A stretch of 64,000 nt of DNA, taken from positions 245,108-309,107 of the forward strand of contig NZ_NUZU01000037.1 in the NCBI RefSeq assembly GCF_002567005.1, in the 5' to 3' direction. The position numbers were made by a program, and so were the translations under genes. The DNA is from Bacillus sp. AFS073361. Lineage in GTDB: Bacteria > Bacillota > Bacilli > Bacillales > Cytobacillaceae. The notes under the pieces are model-generated. The model was given only the letters and a program-made list of their open reading frames with translations, had not been told where the DNA came from and ran no database searches. Shown piece by piece: positions 17,714 through 26,773 of this stretch; positions within the stretch are counted from its first letter, which is position 1, and each line of letters begins with the position of its first letter.

Positions 17714-17726
17714 TGAAGAGGTGATG

Positions 17727-18941
17727 ATGAATTTGAAAACAACCTTATCACAGTTTATGTTACGTACGGGAATATATAGCGGTTCAAATTCAAGAGCGAT
17801 GGTCCCAAGTCTTTTTGCAGGCCTGGGCGCTAAACGCATACTTCTCTTAAGTGACAGAGGCTTAGAGGCAGCAGGCATTGTTGAAAAAGTAGCCGAAATT
17901 TTTACGCTGACAGGTCATGGCTCTGGACCTGAATTGGTGGGGCAATTTTTAGATATTAAGCAGGATGCCGAAAGCCAATGTATCAATGAAGCCGTCCGCT
18001 ACGCACGAGAAATCGGAGCGGATTCCCTACTAGCCGTTGGCGGGGGCAGTGTTCTTGATACTGTAAAAGGGGTAAAATACGCTCTCCACAAAGGATTGAC
18101 AGATATAAAAGAGGCGATTCCAGGCGGCTTATTGTATGAGTCCTTTCCAAAAGCCAACTACATGCCAATTCCACATATAGCTATCCCGACAACAGCGGGT
18201 ACCGGATCAGAAGTTTCACCGATTGCCGTTATTTTTAATGAAGATATCCAAATGAAAACGAATATCATCAATCCATTTATTAATGCCGATATGGCGATCT
18301 TGGATCCGGATTTAACCGTCGGACTTCCACCAATGATTACAGCATTTACAGGATTTGATGCCTTAACACATGCCATTGAGGCCCTCGCATCGCCAACAGC
18401 AACGGGCCTAACTGACGCCTATGCTCTCCACACCATTCGCCTGATTGAAAAAAATCTGCCTATTGCCGTTGCAGATGGTTCGAACCTTGATGCCCGAATG
18501 GATTTATTACAAGCAAGCTTGATGGGGATTACCGCTTTTAGTTTTGCCTTAAACGCAATTCCTGTCCATAATATGGCACACGCCTATGGGGCCTTATTCC
18601 GGATACCGCATGGACTCGCAAATGCCGTCTTTTTACCGGTGGTCATGGAGCTGGTTCCTGATTTATATCTTTCTAAGGCAGCTGAACTAGCCCAGGCCTT
18701 GAATGTAGACGTAAAGGGGGACACCCCACAAACAGCATTAGCCAAAGTGATTGGAAAAATTAAATTACTTCAGTATAAGGTAGGATTACCGGCAGATTTC
18801 AAGCAATTCAATATCACCGAAGAGGCGCTACGACTTGCGATTCCAGCTGTCATGAAGGATCCAGCCGCATTGAGCTTTCCTATTTCAAAAGAATTAATTG
18901 CAGTAATTGGACAAAAGGTGGTTCCGTTGACAGTAAAATAG
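17727..18941 (+). CDS. iron-containing alcohol dehydrogenase
   Basis: Group III (Fe-dependent) alcohol dehydrogenase. Cofactor loop LAVGGGSVLDTVKGV, followed by PTTAGTGSEVSPIAV, and metal ligands in FDALTHAIEALASP and the HNMAHAYGALFRIPHG segment (two histidines plus conserved IPHG). I chose the ATG at 17727, 5 bases after AAGAGG; the frame is open back to 17688 inside the ALDH gene but without a ribosome binding site. With the upstream ALDH it forms a two-step alcohol oxidation pair. About 404 residues, slightly longer than B. subtilis homologues. Confidence 0.9.
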   Translation: MNLKTTLSQFMLRTGIYSGSNSRAMVPSLFAGLGAKRILLLSDRGLEAAGIVEKVAEIFTLTGHGSGPELVGQFLDIKQDAESQCINEAVRYAREIGADSLLAVGGGSVLDTVKGVKYALHKGLTDIKEAIPGGLLYESFPKANYMPIPHIAIPTTAGTGSEVSPIAVIFNEDIQMKTNIINPFINADMAILDPDLTVGLPPMITAFTGFDALTHAIEALASPTATGLTDAYALHTIRLIEKNLPIAVADGSNLDARMDLLQASLMGITAFSFALNAIPVHNMAHAYGALFRIPHGLANAVFLPVVMELVPDLYLSKAAELAQALNVDVKGDTPQTALAKVIGKIKLLQYKVGLPADFKQFNITEEALRLAIPAVMKDPAALSFPISKELIAVIGQKVVPLTVK

Positions 18942-18950
18942 GATAACAGT

Positions 18951-18990
18951 AAAAACCATTATGGATGTGTTGTAAATCATAATGGTTTTT
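18951..18990. terminator. intrinsic terminator after the alcohol dehydrogenase gene
   Basis: Perfect 13-bp stem AAAAACCATTATG/CATAATGGTTTTT, A-rich left and T-rich right, so usable in both directions. Confidence 0.88.
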
Positions 18991-19048
18991 CAATGACAAT
19001 TTAAAATATTTTACATAGTAATTAACCATACCAATGGGAGTGAAATCA

Positions 19049-19936
19049 GTGGAGGATACTAGAAAATTGAACGACTGTATGAATATCACAATTAAAAGAC
19101 TTACAGAATGTACCATCCAAGATACAATAACGGCTTGGAATCGAGGGTTTGAAGGCTATTTTGTGCAATTAGAAATGACACCTGAATTATTCTTTAACCG
19201 GTTTGTTAATGAAGGCTTATCGTTAGAACATTCATTGGTAGCTTTTGACGAAAAAAAACCAGTAGCGATTGTTTTAAATGGTTTTCGCGTCATCGACGGA
19301 CAAAAAACAGCCTGGAATGGGGGAACAGGAATTGCTACTGAATACCGGGGGAAGGGTGTTTCCAAGTTGTTAATGGAGGCAGCCTTAAACGTGTATGCAA
19401 AAGAGGAAGTCAAAGTTGCCACACTTGAAGCCATAAAGGAAAATGAAAGGGCCATACGATTATATCAACGATTTGGCTATGAGATTACTGATTCCCTTGT
19501 TTATCTTAGTGGTACAGTAGACTTGAAGGCCGCATCGATTTCACACGAATCGATTCGGCCCGAACAGCTCCAAACTTACCATTTTTACAAAGAAAATCTT
19601 CCTTGGCAGTGTCAGTGGCAGAGTGTTAAGTCAGGGGAAGCGCAGATTTATTATGACGAGAATCAGAATCCAATAGGCTACTCTTTATTCAAAAGGGTTT
19701 GGAATCAAGAAGGGCAGTTGGAGAAGGTAGTGCTCTATCAGCTTGAAATATTCGCTGAGTTGAAAGAGGAATCCATTAAGTCAATATTGAGTACGATAAC
19801 AAGAGAAAATAAAAATCCCATTAATTTCATGACCATAAATGCGTCATTATCTAATCCTGTCATTTTAATAGTGCAAGATTTAGGCTTTGTAAAAACAACA
19901 GAGCAAGTCCAAATGGTCAAAAAAATGAATCAATAA
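19049..19936 (+). CDS. GNAT-family acetyltransferase
   Basis: About 295 residues with one recognisable GNAT domain in the N-terminal half: GGTGIATEYRGKGVSKLLME is the acetyl-CoA binding segment, then ATLEAIKENERAIRLYQRFG, the beta-bulge and final helix of the fold. The C-terminal half (about 150-295) looks like a second, degenerate GNAT-like lobe, as in other two-lobe bacterial acetyltransferases. Start choice is uncertain: GTG at 19049 has GGGAG 8 bases upstream; ATG at 19034 lacks a site. Substrate unknown. Monocistronic. Confidence 0.82.
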   Translation: MEDTRKLNDCMNITIKRLTECTIQDTITAWNRGFEGYFVQLEMTPELFFNRFVNEGLSLEHSLVAFDEKKPVAIVLNGFRVIDGQKTAWNGGTGIATEYRGKGVSKLLMEAALNVYAKEEVKVATLEAIKENERAIRLYQRFGYEITDSLVYLSGTVDLKAASISHESIRPEQLQTYHFYKENLPWQCQWQSVKSGEAQIYYDENQNPIGYSLFKRVWNQEGQLEKVVLYQLEIFAELKEESIKSILSTITRENKNPINFMTINASLSNPVILIVQDLGFVKTTEQVQMVKKMNQ

Positions 19937-19943
19937 AAATTTT

Positions 19944-19972
19944 TTGAATCCTTAATCATATTATTATATAAT
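19944..19972 (+). promoter_or_regulatory. sigma-A promoter of ppaC
   Basis: TTGAAT (19944-19949), 17-base spacer, TATAAT (19967-19972). The 70-base leader contains CCAATC/GATTGG and AGGTC/GACCT small inverted repeats of unknown meaning. Confidence 0.75.
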
Positions 19973-20042
19973 TTTCGTTAGGGCCAATCTCAGGTCGATT
20001 GGGCTTGACCTACATAAAATAATAGGACTAGGAGAAATACAA

Positions 20043-20978
20043 ATGGAAAAAGTACTTATTTTCGGTCACAAAAATCCTGACACCGATACAATTTGTTCTG
20101 CGATTGCCTATGCAGACTTAAAAAAACAATTAGGGATGGATGTTGAACCTGTCCGTTTAGGACAAATTAACGGGGAAACACAATTTGCGCTTAACCAATT
20201 CAATGCAGAGGTTCCACGTTTGGTTGAAGCGGTAGCTAGTGAAGTGAATTCAGTTATTTTAGTCGATCACAACGAGCGCCAGCAAAGTGCCAATGATATC
20301 GCGGATGTTCGTGTCCTAGAAGTTATTGACCACCACCGTATTGCGAACTTCGAAACGAGCGATCCATTGTATTACCGCTGCGAGCCTGTAGGCTGTACTG
20401 CAACGATCTTAAATAAAATGTATAAAGAAAACAACAAAGAAATCAGTAAGCCAATTGCAGGTTTGATGCTTTCTGCGATTATTTCTGACTCTTTATTATT
20501 TAAGTCTCCAACTTGTACGCCAGAGGATGTGGCAGCAGCACGCGAGTTAGCTGAAATTGCTGGAGTAGACGCTGATACTTATGGACTTGAAATGCTCAAA
20601 GCTGGGGCAGATGTTCGCGATAAATCCATTTCCGAACTCTTAAGTCTAGACGCAAAAGGATTTGAAATGGGTTCAAGTAAAGTAGAAATTGCTCAAGTGA
20701 ATGTCGTTGATACTGCCGATGTTCTTGCTCGCCAAGAGGAATTAGAAGCAGCGATCACTACCATTATCGAAGAAAAGAACTTAGACTTATTCTTGTTCGT
20801 GGTAACAGATATTTTAACAAATGATTCAGTTGGTTTAGCGTTAGGAAGTAAAACAGCTGCCGTTGAAAAAGCCTATAATGTAACACTAGCGGATAACACG
20901 GCTACATTAAAAGGTGTTGTTTCTCGTAAAAAGCAAATTGTACCAGTTTTAACTGATATTTTTACTAAAGGTGAATAG
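20043..20978 (+). CDS. ppaC: manganese-dependent inorganic pyrophosphatase (family II)
   Basis: Hydrolyses pyrophosphate made by biosynthetic reactions; cytosolic. Family II DHH enzyme with metal-binding His9, Asp13 and Asp15 in [10 protein letters not shown], Asp75 in LVDHNE, the DHH motif Asp96-His97-His98 in VIDHHRI and Asp149 in [12 protein letters not shown]. The substrate-binding SRKKQIVP motif is near the C-terminus. 311 residues is the standard length (309 in B. subtilis). Single gene with a consensus promoter, GGAG ribosome site and terminator. Confidence 0.97.
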   Translation: MEKVLIFGHKNPDTDTICSAIAYADLKKQLGMDVEPVRLGQINGETQFALNQFNAEVPRLVEAVASEVNSVILVDHNERQQSANDIADVRVLEVIDHHRIANFETSDPLYYRCEPVGCTATILNKMYKENNKEISKPIAGLMLSAIISDSLLFKSPTCTPEDVAAARELAEIAGVDADTYGLEMLKAGADVRDKSISELLSLDAKGFEMGSSKVEIAQVNVVDTADVLARQEELEAAITTIIEEKNLDLFLFVVTDILTNDSVGLALGSKTAAVEKAYNVTLADNTATLKGVVSRKKQIVPVLTDIFTKGE

Positions 20979-20986
20979 TAAAATAG

Positions 20987-21018
20987 ACCGTTCATGGAGA
21001 TTTCCATGGACGGTTTTT
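20987..21018 (+). terminator. ppaC terminator
   Basis: ACCGTTCATGG/CCATGGACGGT stem (one wobble), loop AGATTT, then TTTTTT. Confidence 0.88.
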
Positions 21019-21138
21019 TCAGTTAGAAGACTAGACAAATAAATTCCTTCTTTCCTTCGACAATCTTTTGTTGTAATCTATTAAATATTTAGAAAACCGA
21101 AATTATCTTAAAATTCAACAAGAGGAAGGAAAATTCGC

Positions 21139-21972
21139 ATGCTGTTTTTGTCATTAATCAGTTCTTTTTTTAATGCACTAAATGCGCTTTATGCCAAGAA
21201 GATTGTTGGAGAAATGAAGGATAATAATAGTTTCATTGTTACTTCATTTGCCTACATTGGTGTGTTTCTTGGTTTAACATTGCCATGGCTTTATTTATTC
21301 AAAGCAAACGCGATCTCGATTTCGTTATTAATTTTGGTTGTCCTGCTGGATATGCTCGGAAATTTGCTTTTCTTTAAAGCAATGAACAAAATCGAGGTAT
21401 CTGTCCTTTCAGTTTACATGGCTTTAACTCCATTGTTCACGTTTATACCAAACTCTATTCTGTATGGTTTCCATCCATTTGTGCTCGTGTCTGTTTTGTT
21501 TATTATGGTGGGCGTCTATTTCTTAAATTTAAAAGGCCGCAACCCGCTGACCCCATTTCTTGAGCTTCGGAAACCAGGGAATTTATTAGGGATTGCTTCA
21601 GCGATTGTTTTTGGTGTGAGTATGGTGCCTTCTCAGCAATTACTTGTTCATGGCTGGGTTAATCCAGTGACACTTTATTTTTACCGGGCTTGTGGGATTG
21701 CTTTGATTACTTATCTGATTTATCGTCCAAAAGTATGGTTTCCGAGCCTGCATAAACATCTAAGTTTACGCGGACTCACCGTCATCATCCAATGGGTCTG
21801 CCTGTTTACAGCCTTAAAGTTTGCTGATGGAACACTGGTTGTCTCCTTGGCTTTCACTTCACCATTATTTGCTGTATTCTTGGCGTGGTATTATTTTAAG
21901 GAACGGATCACTCCTGCGAAGCTAACGGCATGTGTGATTACTATTTTAGGAATTATTATTACGGTGGTTTAA
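21139..21972 (+). CDS. EamA/DMT-family transporter
   Basis: Ten predicted membrane helices in 277 residues, made of two five-helix repeats (about 1-140 and 145-277), the drug/metabolite transporter plan. The last helix region FAVFLAWYYFKERITPAKL carries the conserved FKER-type signature of EamA proteins. GAGGAAGG precedes the ATG. The nucleobase permease gene follows after about 30 bases and may be cotranscribed. Substrate unknown. Confidence 0.85.
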   Translation: MLFLSLISSFFNALNALYAKKIVGEMKDNNSFIVTSFAYIGVFLGLTLPWLYLFKANAISISLLILVVLLDMLGNLLFFKAMNKIEVSVLSVYMALTPLFTFIPNSILYGFHPFVLVSVLFIMVGVYFLNLKGRNPLTPFLELRKPGNLLGIASAIVFGVSMVPSQQLLVHGWVNPVTLYFYRACGIALITYLIYRPKVWFPSLHKHLSLRGLTVIIQWVCLFTALKFADGTLVVSLAFTSPLFAVFLAWYYFKERITPAKLTACVITILGIIITVV

Positions 21973-22003
21973 GGGGAGTAATATATAAAGGAGGAATGTG
22001 CAG

Positions 22004-23320
22004 TTGAGCCGAAAGCACTCGACCACCATGTTCATGGCTGGTCTACAATGGTTATTTTTCATGTTTGCAAATACTGTGGTCATCCCGTTAACGATTGGAG
22101 ATGCCTTTAATTTATTAGCAGGGGAAGTAGCAAGTTCGATGCAAAGAGCATTTATTTATACAGGGACAGCTTGTATCTTGCAAGCATTGTTTGGGCATAA
22201 GTATCCCTTGATGGAGGGGCAATCAGGCTTGTGGTGGGGGGCCATCTTAAGTCTTTGTGCATCGGCTTCTTCCGCTGGCATTAGTTTGGAAGAATTAGGA
22301 GGTGGACTTGCGCTCGGGATTATTGGTTCAGGAGTTCTAGTTATGATCCTTGGTGTGTTAGGGATGGGAACAGTATTAAAGCGTTTATTCACACCCGTTG
22401 TGATGAGTACGGTCCTTTTTCTCCTCGCGAGCCAACTGATTGTCATTTTTACCAAAGGAATGCTTGGCTTAGGTAATGGCGAACAGATTGATATTCCAAC
22501 CGCAGGATTATCAATCCTGTTAATCATCCTCGTTGTCTGGATTAATTTGAAGGGGCCTGGTGTGATTCGGAACTTTTCCATCCTCATTGGGATTGTAACA
22601 GGGTGGGTAATTCACGCTTTATTTTTCCCAACAACAACTGAGAATGTGAGTACGTCTACGGAATTTTTTCATTTATTTCCTTGGGGAAAACCTAGTTTTA
22701 GCTTGGGTCTCATTATTATGACGGTGATCACTGGTTTAGTTAATACAACGAATACCATGGCGTCGATAAGAGGGGTTGAGCCCATCTTAAAGACTTCAAC
22801 AACAGATAACCAATACCGACGCTCATTTGTGCTAACCGGGATAAATTCGATTGTTTCGGGGCTGTTTGGGATGGTCCCATATGCGCCATATATTTCTTCG
22901 CTCGGATTTTTACAGTCTACGCTTATATTTGAGCGGGCACCTATCATCATTGGTGGAGCTTTGTTTATTGTCCTTGGCTTGGTCCCTGCATTAAGCAACC
23001 TGTTTTCAACATTACCAATTAGTGTAGGCGATGCAGTTTTATTTGTCGCTTATTTACAACTTTTCAGCGGTGCACTTACCAATCTGAATGGCATTCTTTT
23101 TAACCAGAGAACGATCTATCGCATTGCGGCTCCAGTGCTGCTGGGAATTGCCATCATGAATATTCCGTCTGAAATGTTTTCCTCGCTGCCAATGTTGGTT
23201 CAACCACTGCTATCTAGCGGATTACTCGTAGGAATTTTGCTAGCGATTGTCCTAGAAAATACTATAGATTGGACTAAACTAGAGAACCCTGTGCAAAGTT
23301 CAGAAAGAAAAATTAGTTAA
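22004..23320 (+). CDS. uracil/xanthine permease, NCS2 family
   Basis: Nucleobase:cation symporter-2 membrane carrier. Family marks are HKYPLMEGQSGLWWGAI near residue 70 and the region NTTNTMASIRGVEPILKTST, followed by SIVSGLFGMVPYAPYISSLG, corresponding to the NAT substrate filter. I place the start at TTG 22004, 9 bases after AAAGGAGG; GTG at 21998 is in frame but too close. It resembles B. subtilis YwdJ-like permeases by memory. The opposite-strand PucR-type regulator and the amidohydrolase genes beyond it make a purine or pyrimidine breakdown link plausible but not shown. Confidence 0.85.
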   Translation: MSRKHSTTMFMAGLQWLFFMFANTVVIPLTIGDAFNLLAGEVASSMQRAFIYTGTACILQALFGHKYPLMEGQSGLWWGAILSLCASASSAGISLEELGGGLALGIIGSGVLVMILGVLGMGTVLKRLFTPVVMSTVLFLLASQLIVIFTKGMLGLGNGEQIDIPTAGLSILLIILVVWINLKGPGVIRNFSILIGIVTGWVIHALFFPTTTENVSTSTEFFHLFPWGKPSFSLGLIIMTVITGLVNTTNTMASIRGVEPILKTSTTDNQYRRSFVLTGINSIVSGLFGMVPYAPYISSLGFLQSTLIFERAPIIIGGALFIVLGLVPALSNLFSTLPISVGDAVLFVAYLQLFSGALTNLNGILFNQRTIYRIAAPVLLGIAIMNIPSEMFSSLPMLVQPLLSSGLLVGILLAIVLENTIDWTKLENPVQSSERKIS

Positions 23321-23331
23321 AGAGTAGTGAA

Positions 23332-23359
23332 AGGCGCCCCTAAAAAAATAGGGGCGCCT
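23332..23359. terminator. GC-rich hairpin between convergent genes
   Basis: Perfect 10-bp stem AGGCGCCCCT/AGGGGCGCCT with an A-rich loop. It lacks a strict U-run, so it may act weakly or by blocking read-through in both directions. Confidence 0.7.
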
Positions 23360-23377
23360 AGTTATTTGATATCAATA

Positions 23378-25222
23378 TTAAATCTGTTGTGTCAGCTTAT
23401 CTTTTAAAAAAGGATAGAGACTGACGGCGAGATGAATATTTAAAAATTGTTGACTATCAGATAAATCAGTAGAAAGAATCTCTTCAATCCGTTTTAAGCG
23501 ATACATCAGAGTGTTAGTATGAACATGGATGGATTCTGCTGCTTCCTTCGCATTTTGATTGTGTTCAAGATAGGCGAATAACGAAGGGAGGAGTTCTCCT
23601 TTTCTAGATTGATCGTATTCAAATAGCGGTCCTAGCACTTCGATAATAAAATCGATGAGTTCCTCCTCAGTATTTTGGAGGAGAAGTCGTTGAACCCCAA
23701 GTTCCTTATAACTGATGACCTGATTTCTTCCTCCGAAGCTTTGGAGGAATTGTAAGCATTTCGCTGCTTCCTGCATGGATTTCGTAACCTTTAATAAACT
23801 GGAATGGATTCTGCCGATCCCGATAGAAACCGTTGTTCCCCAATTTTTTATCTGGATTTCTTGCTGAAATTTTGAAACAAGTTCCTTCACGCGTTGATGT
23901 GTATAGGCGGATGGAGCTTTTTGTTGAAAAGTTAGCAAAACAACAATTTGATCGTGATTCCGTACGGCCATTCCTTTTAACGGATTTTTTAAAAATACCC
24001 GGTTGGCCATTTGGACAAGATGGCGGATGATACTGTTCTTTTTAGGAGTATTGTCCATTTCATCAAGTCGAATCATCACAGCTAAATAATCCCCTAATGG
24101 GTCGAAATCCAGCTGTTTTACTTTTTGAAGGATGTTGCCATCCATTTTACCGGAAAATAGAACATCAATGAGTTCTCCATTGATTGTTTCCTGTGCCTCA
24201 AAAATAGCTTGCTCCTTTACTAATTCAAGTGAGATGACCGTACAAGCATGCTCTAAGGCAGCAATTTCTACATCACGCATCTTTTCAGGGGAAACGATAA
24301 TAAGTGAACCAAAAAGAGTCGGCTTTGCTCCAATGGGAAGAATGGTAATACAATGCCTTTCCTCATCCATGTTTGTTTCAAGCAATGAACGGACGTTACC
24401 AGGTGTTCGAATCGAGTCCTGTGCTAAATCTCGAATGACAAATAATTCATCGTCGGTCAGTTTGCTTTTAAAAGCGGAAGAGATCAACTCACCAAGGTCA
24501 TCAAATAATAAGACCGTGTTCCCGGATGTATCGTGCAGATAGGTGATTATTGAATCGAGACCTTCGCCATGCAATACGAGTGCAGCTAATCGATTATGGA
24601 TATCAACGGAGCGGGATAACATCTCGTTTTGTTTTGAAATCGTATTATTTAAATCTTCCAACTGTCTTACGGCTTTTTCTTGCTCACTATAAAGGTTTGC
24701 TTTCTCAAGGGCTACAGCTGCTTGATGGGCAATCGCTGTTAGAAGGTGTATATCTTCTGGAATAAAGTGAAGCGACGAATCAAAGGAGTCAAGCGTAATC
24801 ACACCAATACATGCTCCTTTTGATAAGATTGGAGCACAAATGGTTGAATAAGGCAGCGTGGGAATCGATTGATCCATGAGTGCATGATTCCTCTCCGATA
24901 ATGTGGCAGTTGCCTTTTCAACTTCTGTCCGGTTGTGAAATATTAAGCATTTTTGCGCGGAAAAAGCTAAGCCTGTCATCGATTCACCTGGTTTCAACCT
25001 TACCCTTGTAATTTCAGATGTAAAGTTGCTGTCTGACTTTGGAATGAGCAGATCTTGACCAGGGTCATATAGGAATAGAACCCCCCCGTGCGCTGCATCG
25101 ATAACTGACACTGTTTGAACCATAATGGAATCAATAATCGTATCAATATCTAGTGATGAATTTAACACATTGGAAACATGGATTAATGATTGCAACTGAC
25201 GATGGCTAAGTGTTTTTTTCAT
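23378..25222 (-). CDS. GAF-PucR family transcriptional regulator
   Basis: 614-residue DNA-binding regulator: N-terminal GAF domain (about 15-180, with SVIDAAHGGVLFLYD and APILSKGACIGVITLDS), a short coiled linker (185-210), a second sensory region (215-345), GGDEF-like CdaR region (about 365-500) and a C-terminal PucR helix-turn-helix (NQNAKEAAESIHVHTNTLMYRLKRIEEI, quoted only in part: key residues H-x-H-T-N-T-L-x-Y-R). PucR/CdaR regulators respond to catabolites of purines, sugar acids or N-compounds. Start at the ATG 25222, 6 bases after GAGG; an ATG at 25225 and GTG at 25234 are alternatives. Divergent from the amidohydrolase operon, which is its probable target. Confidence 0.88.
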   Translation of the reverse strand: MKKTLSHRQLQSLIHVSNVLNSSLDIDTIIDSIMVQTVSVIDAAHGGVLFLYDPGQDLLIPKSDSNFTSEITRVRLKPGESMTGLAFSAQKCLIFHNRTEVEKATATLSERNHALMDQSIPTLPYSTICAPILSKGACIGVITLDSFDSSLHFIPEDIHLLTAIAHQAAVALEKANLYSEQEKAVRQLEDLNNTISKQNEMLSRSVDIHNRLAALVLHGEGLDSIITYLHDTSGNTVLLFDDLGELISSAFKSKLTDDELFVIRDLAQDSIRTPGNVRSLLETNMDEERHCITILPIGAKPTLFGSLIIVSPEKMRDVEIAALEHACTVISLELVKEQAIFEAQETINGELIDVLFSGKMDGNILQKVKQLDFDPLGDYLAVMIRLDEMDNTPKKNSIIRHLVQMANRVFLKNPLKGMAVRNHDQIVVLLTFQQKAPSAYTHQRVKELVSKFQQEIQIKNWGTTVSIGIGRIHSSLLKVTKSMQEAAKCLQFLQSFGGRNQVISYKELGVQRLLLQNTEEELIDFIIEVLGPLFEYDQSRKGELLPSLFAYLEHNQNAKEAAESIHVHTNTLMYRLKRIEEILSTDLSDSQQFLNIHLAVSLYPFLKDKLTQQI

Positions 25223-25274
25223 CATGCACCTCACAATTTAATGATCTTAGAATAATATGAAAAATTTAATATCT

Positions 25275-25415
25275 TTTGTTTATTGTAACAAACTCTATAA
25301 TAAAATGTGTGGTTTTTGTTAGGAATTATAAGGAGTTAGGATGGTATTTGTTATTTATTTGTGTTTTTACACAAATTGTTTGTTAAGAATTTTGTGAAAA
25401 ATAACATAACAAATA
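25275..25415. promoter_or_regulatory. cluster of TTTGT/ACAAA palindromes in the divergent regulator/operon gap
   Basis: Three inverted repeats share TTTGT-type half sites: TTTGTT-N6-AACAAA (25275-25292), ATTTGTG-N6-CACAAAT (25357-25376) and TATTTGTTAT (25345-25354) matched by ATAACAAATA (25406-25415). They lie between the regulator start and the amidohydrolase operon and are good candidates for the regulator's own binding sites. The region is very AT-rich, so chance is a concern. Confidence 0.4.
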
Positions 25416-25510
25416 TTCTGATAAGTTCTATAATTATAAATACATTAATAATATACGCCATTCTATTAAAGCATTAAACAAGTAGAAATGTGGCAGAAAG
25501 GATGGAAGCA

Positions 25511-26758
25511 GTGATTAACGAAGAGAGATTATGGGGTCGTTTGCAACTTCTCAGTGAAATTGGAAAAACTGAATCTGATGGTGTCACTCGTTTGTCTTTC
25601 ACTCCAGAAGAACGAGCAGCTAAAGATCTTGTAGCTGCATTTATGCGAGAAGCTGGTTTGCAAGTACGTGAGGATGAAGTTGGAAACCTAATAGGCAGGA
25701 AGGAAGGGGTAAACCCTGACGCGCCAGTGGTATTAACAGGTTCACATATCGATTCAGTATTTAATGGCGGGAATTTTGATGGACCGCTTGGTGTTCTATC
25801 GGCTGTTGAAGCCCTTCAAGTCATGAATGAGCAAGGAATTGAGACAGAACATCCAATTGAAGTCATTGCTTTTACCGATGAAGAAGGGGCAAGATTCAGT
25901 TTTGGAATGATTGGCAGCAGGGGGATCGCTGGGACACTTACACAAGAAGAATTACTTAATAAAGATAAACAGGGGATCTCAATTGCTGATGCATTCGTCG
26001 CAAATGGTCTCGAGCCGGAAGCGATCGGTAAAGCAGCCCGCAAGCCTGAAGAAGTGAAGGCGTATGTCGAACTTCACATTGAACAAGGGAAAGTACTTGA
26101 AGGACAAAATCTCTCAGCCGGGATTGTTTCAGGATTAGCTGGTCCATTATGGCTTAAGTTTATTTTAGAAGGGGAAGTTGGTCATGCAGGAGCCACACCG
26201 ATGTCGATCAGACATGATGCATTGACAACTGCAGCAAGAATTATGCTCGTGATTGAGGAAGAAGCGGCAAAGACTGGAACCACCGTTGGCACTGTTGGAC
26301 AAGTTCAGGTGCAGCCAGGTGGAATCAACATTATTCCAGGTCGGGTTGAATTCTCTTTAGATCTTCGTGATATTAGTGAAGTCGTTCGCGATGAGGTAGA
26401 GGCAAAGATTAGAGTACAGGCCGAGCAAATTTGTGAGAATCAAGGTGTTAAGTTAACGATTGAAGATCTACAGCGGGTTGCACCGGCTCCATGTTCTGAT
26501 ATCGTAAAGAATGCAGCAAAAGACGCCTTTGATACATTAGGCTTAGAAAGTAATTATCTTCCAAGCGGCGCAGGTCATGACGGGATGCAATTAATGGACC
26601 TATGTCCAATGGGGATGATCTTCATCCGTTCCAAGAATGGAATTAGTCATGACCCAGCAGAATGGAGTTCAAAAGAAGACTGCAGAGACGGAGCAAATAT
26701 TCTATATCATACAGTTCTAAGTCTAGCGGTCCAAAAAGTGAATATAACAACAAACTAA
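25511..26758 (+). CDS. M20-family amidohydrolase, N-carbamoyl-L-amino-acid hydrolase/allantoate amidohydrolase type
   Basis: Zn/Mn-dependent cytosolic amidase that removes a carbamoyl or ureido group. The HyuC/AllC signatures are clear: [18 protein letters not shown] (first metal His and Asp), TDEEGARF (Glu base and metal Glu), [11 protein letters not shown] (HIEQG is diagnostic for this subfamily) and [11 protein letters not shown] (C-terminal metal His). A dimerisation domain lies at about 205-320. The start is uncertain: GTG at 25511 is 9 bases after AGAAAGG; GTG 25490 and ATG 25502 are in frame upstream. First gene of the operon opposite the PucR regulator. Substrate could be an N-carbamoyl amino acid, allantoate or ureidoglycine. 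Confidence 0.88.
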   Translation: MINEERLWGRLQLLSEIGKTESDGVTRLSFTPEERAAKDLVAAFMREAGLQVREDEVGNLIGRKEGVNPDAPVVLTGSHIDSVFNGGNFDGPLGVLSAVEALQVMNEQGIETEHPIEVIAFTDEEGARFSFGMIGSRGIAGTLTQEELLNKDKQGISIADAFVANGLEPEAIGKAARKPEEVKAYVELHIEQGKVLEGQNLSAGIVSGLAGPLWLKFILEGEVGHAGATPMSIRHDALTTAARIMLVIEEEAAKTGTTVGTVGQVQVQPGGINIIPGRVEFSLDLRDISEVVRDEVEAKIRVQAEQICENQGVKLTIEDLQRVAPAPCSDIVKNAAKDAFDTLGLESNYLPSGAGHDGMQLMDLCPMGMIFIRSKNGISHDPAEWSSKEDCRDGANILYHTVLSLAVQKVNITTN

Positions 26759-26773
26759 TAGGAGATGTCGAGC

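Noticed and set aside
21019..21138. Purine riboswitch before the EamA/nucleobase permease genes
   Set aside because: I could not find the conserved three-way junction loop motifs in the leader.
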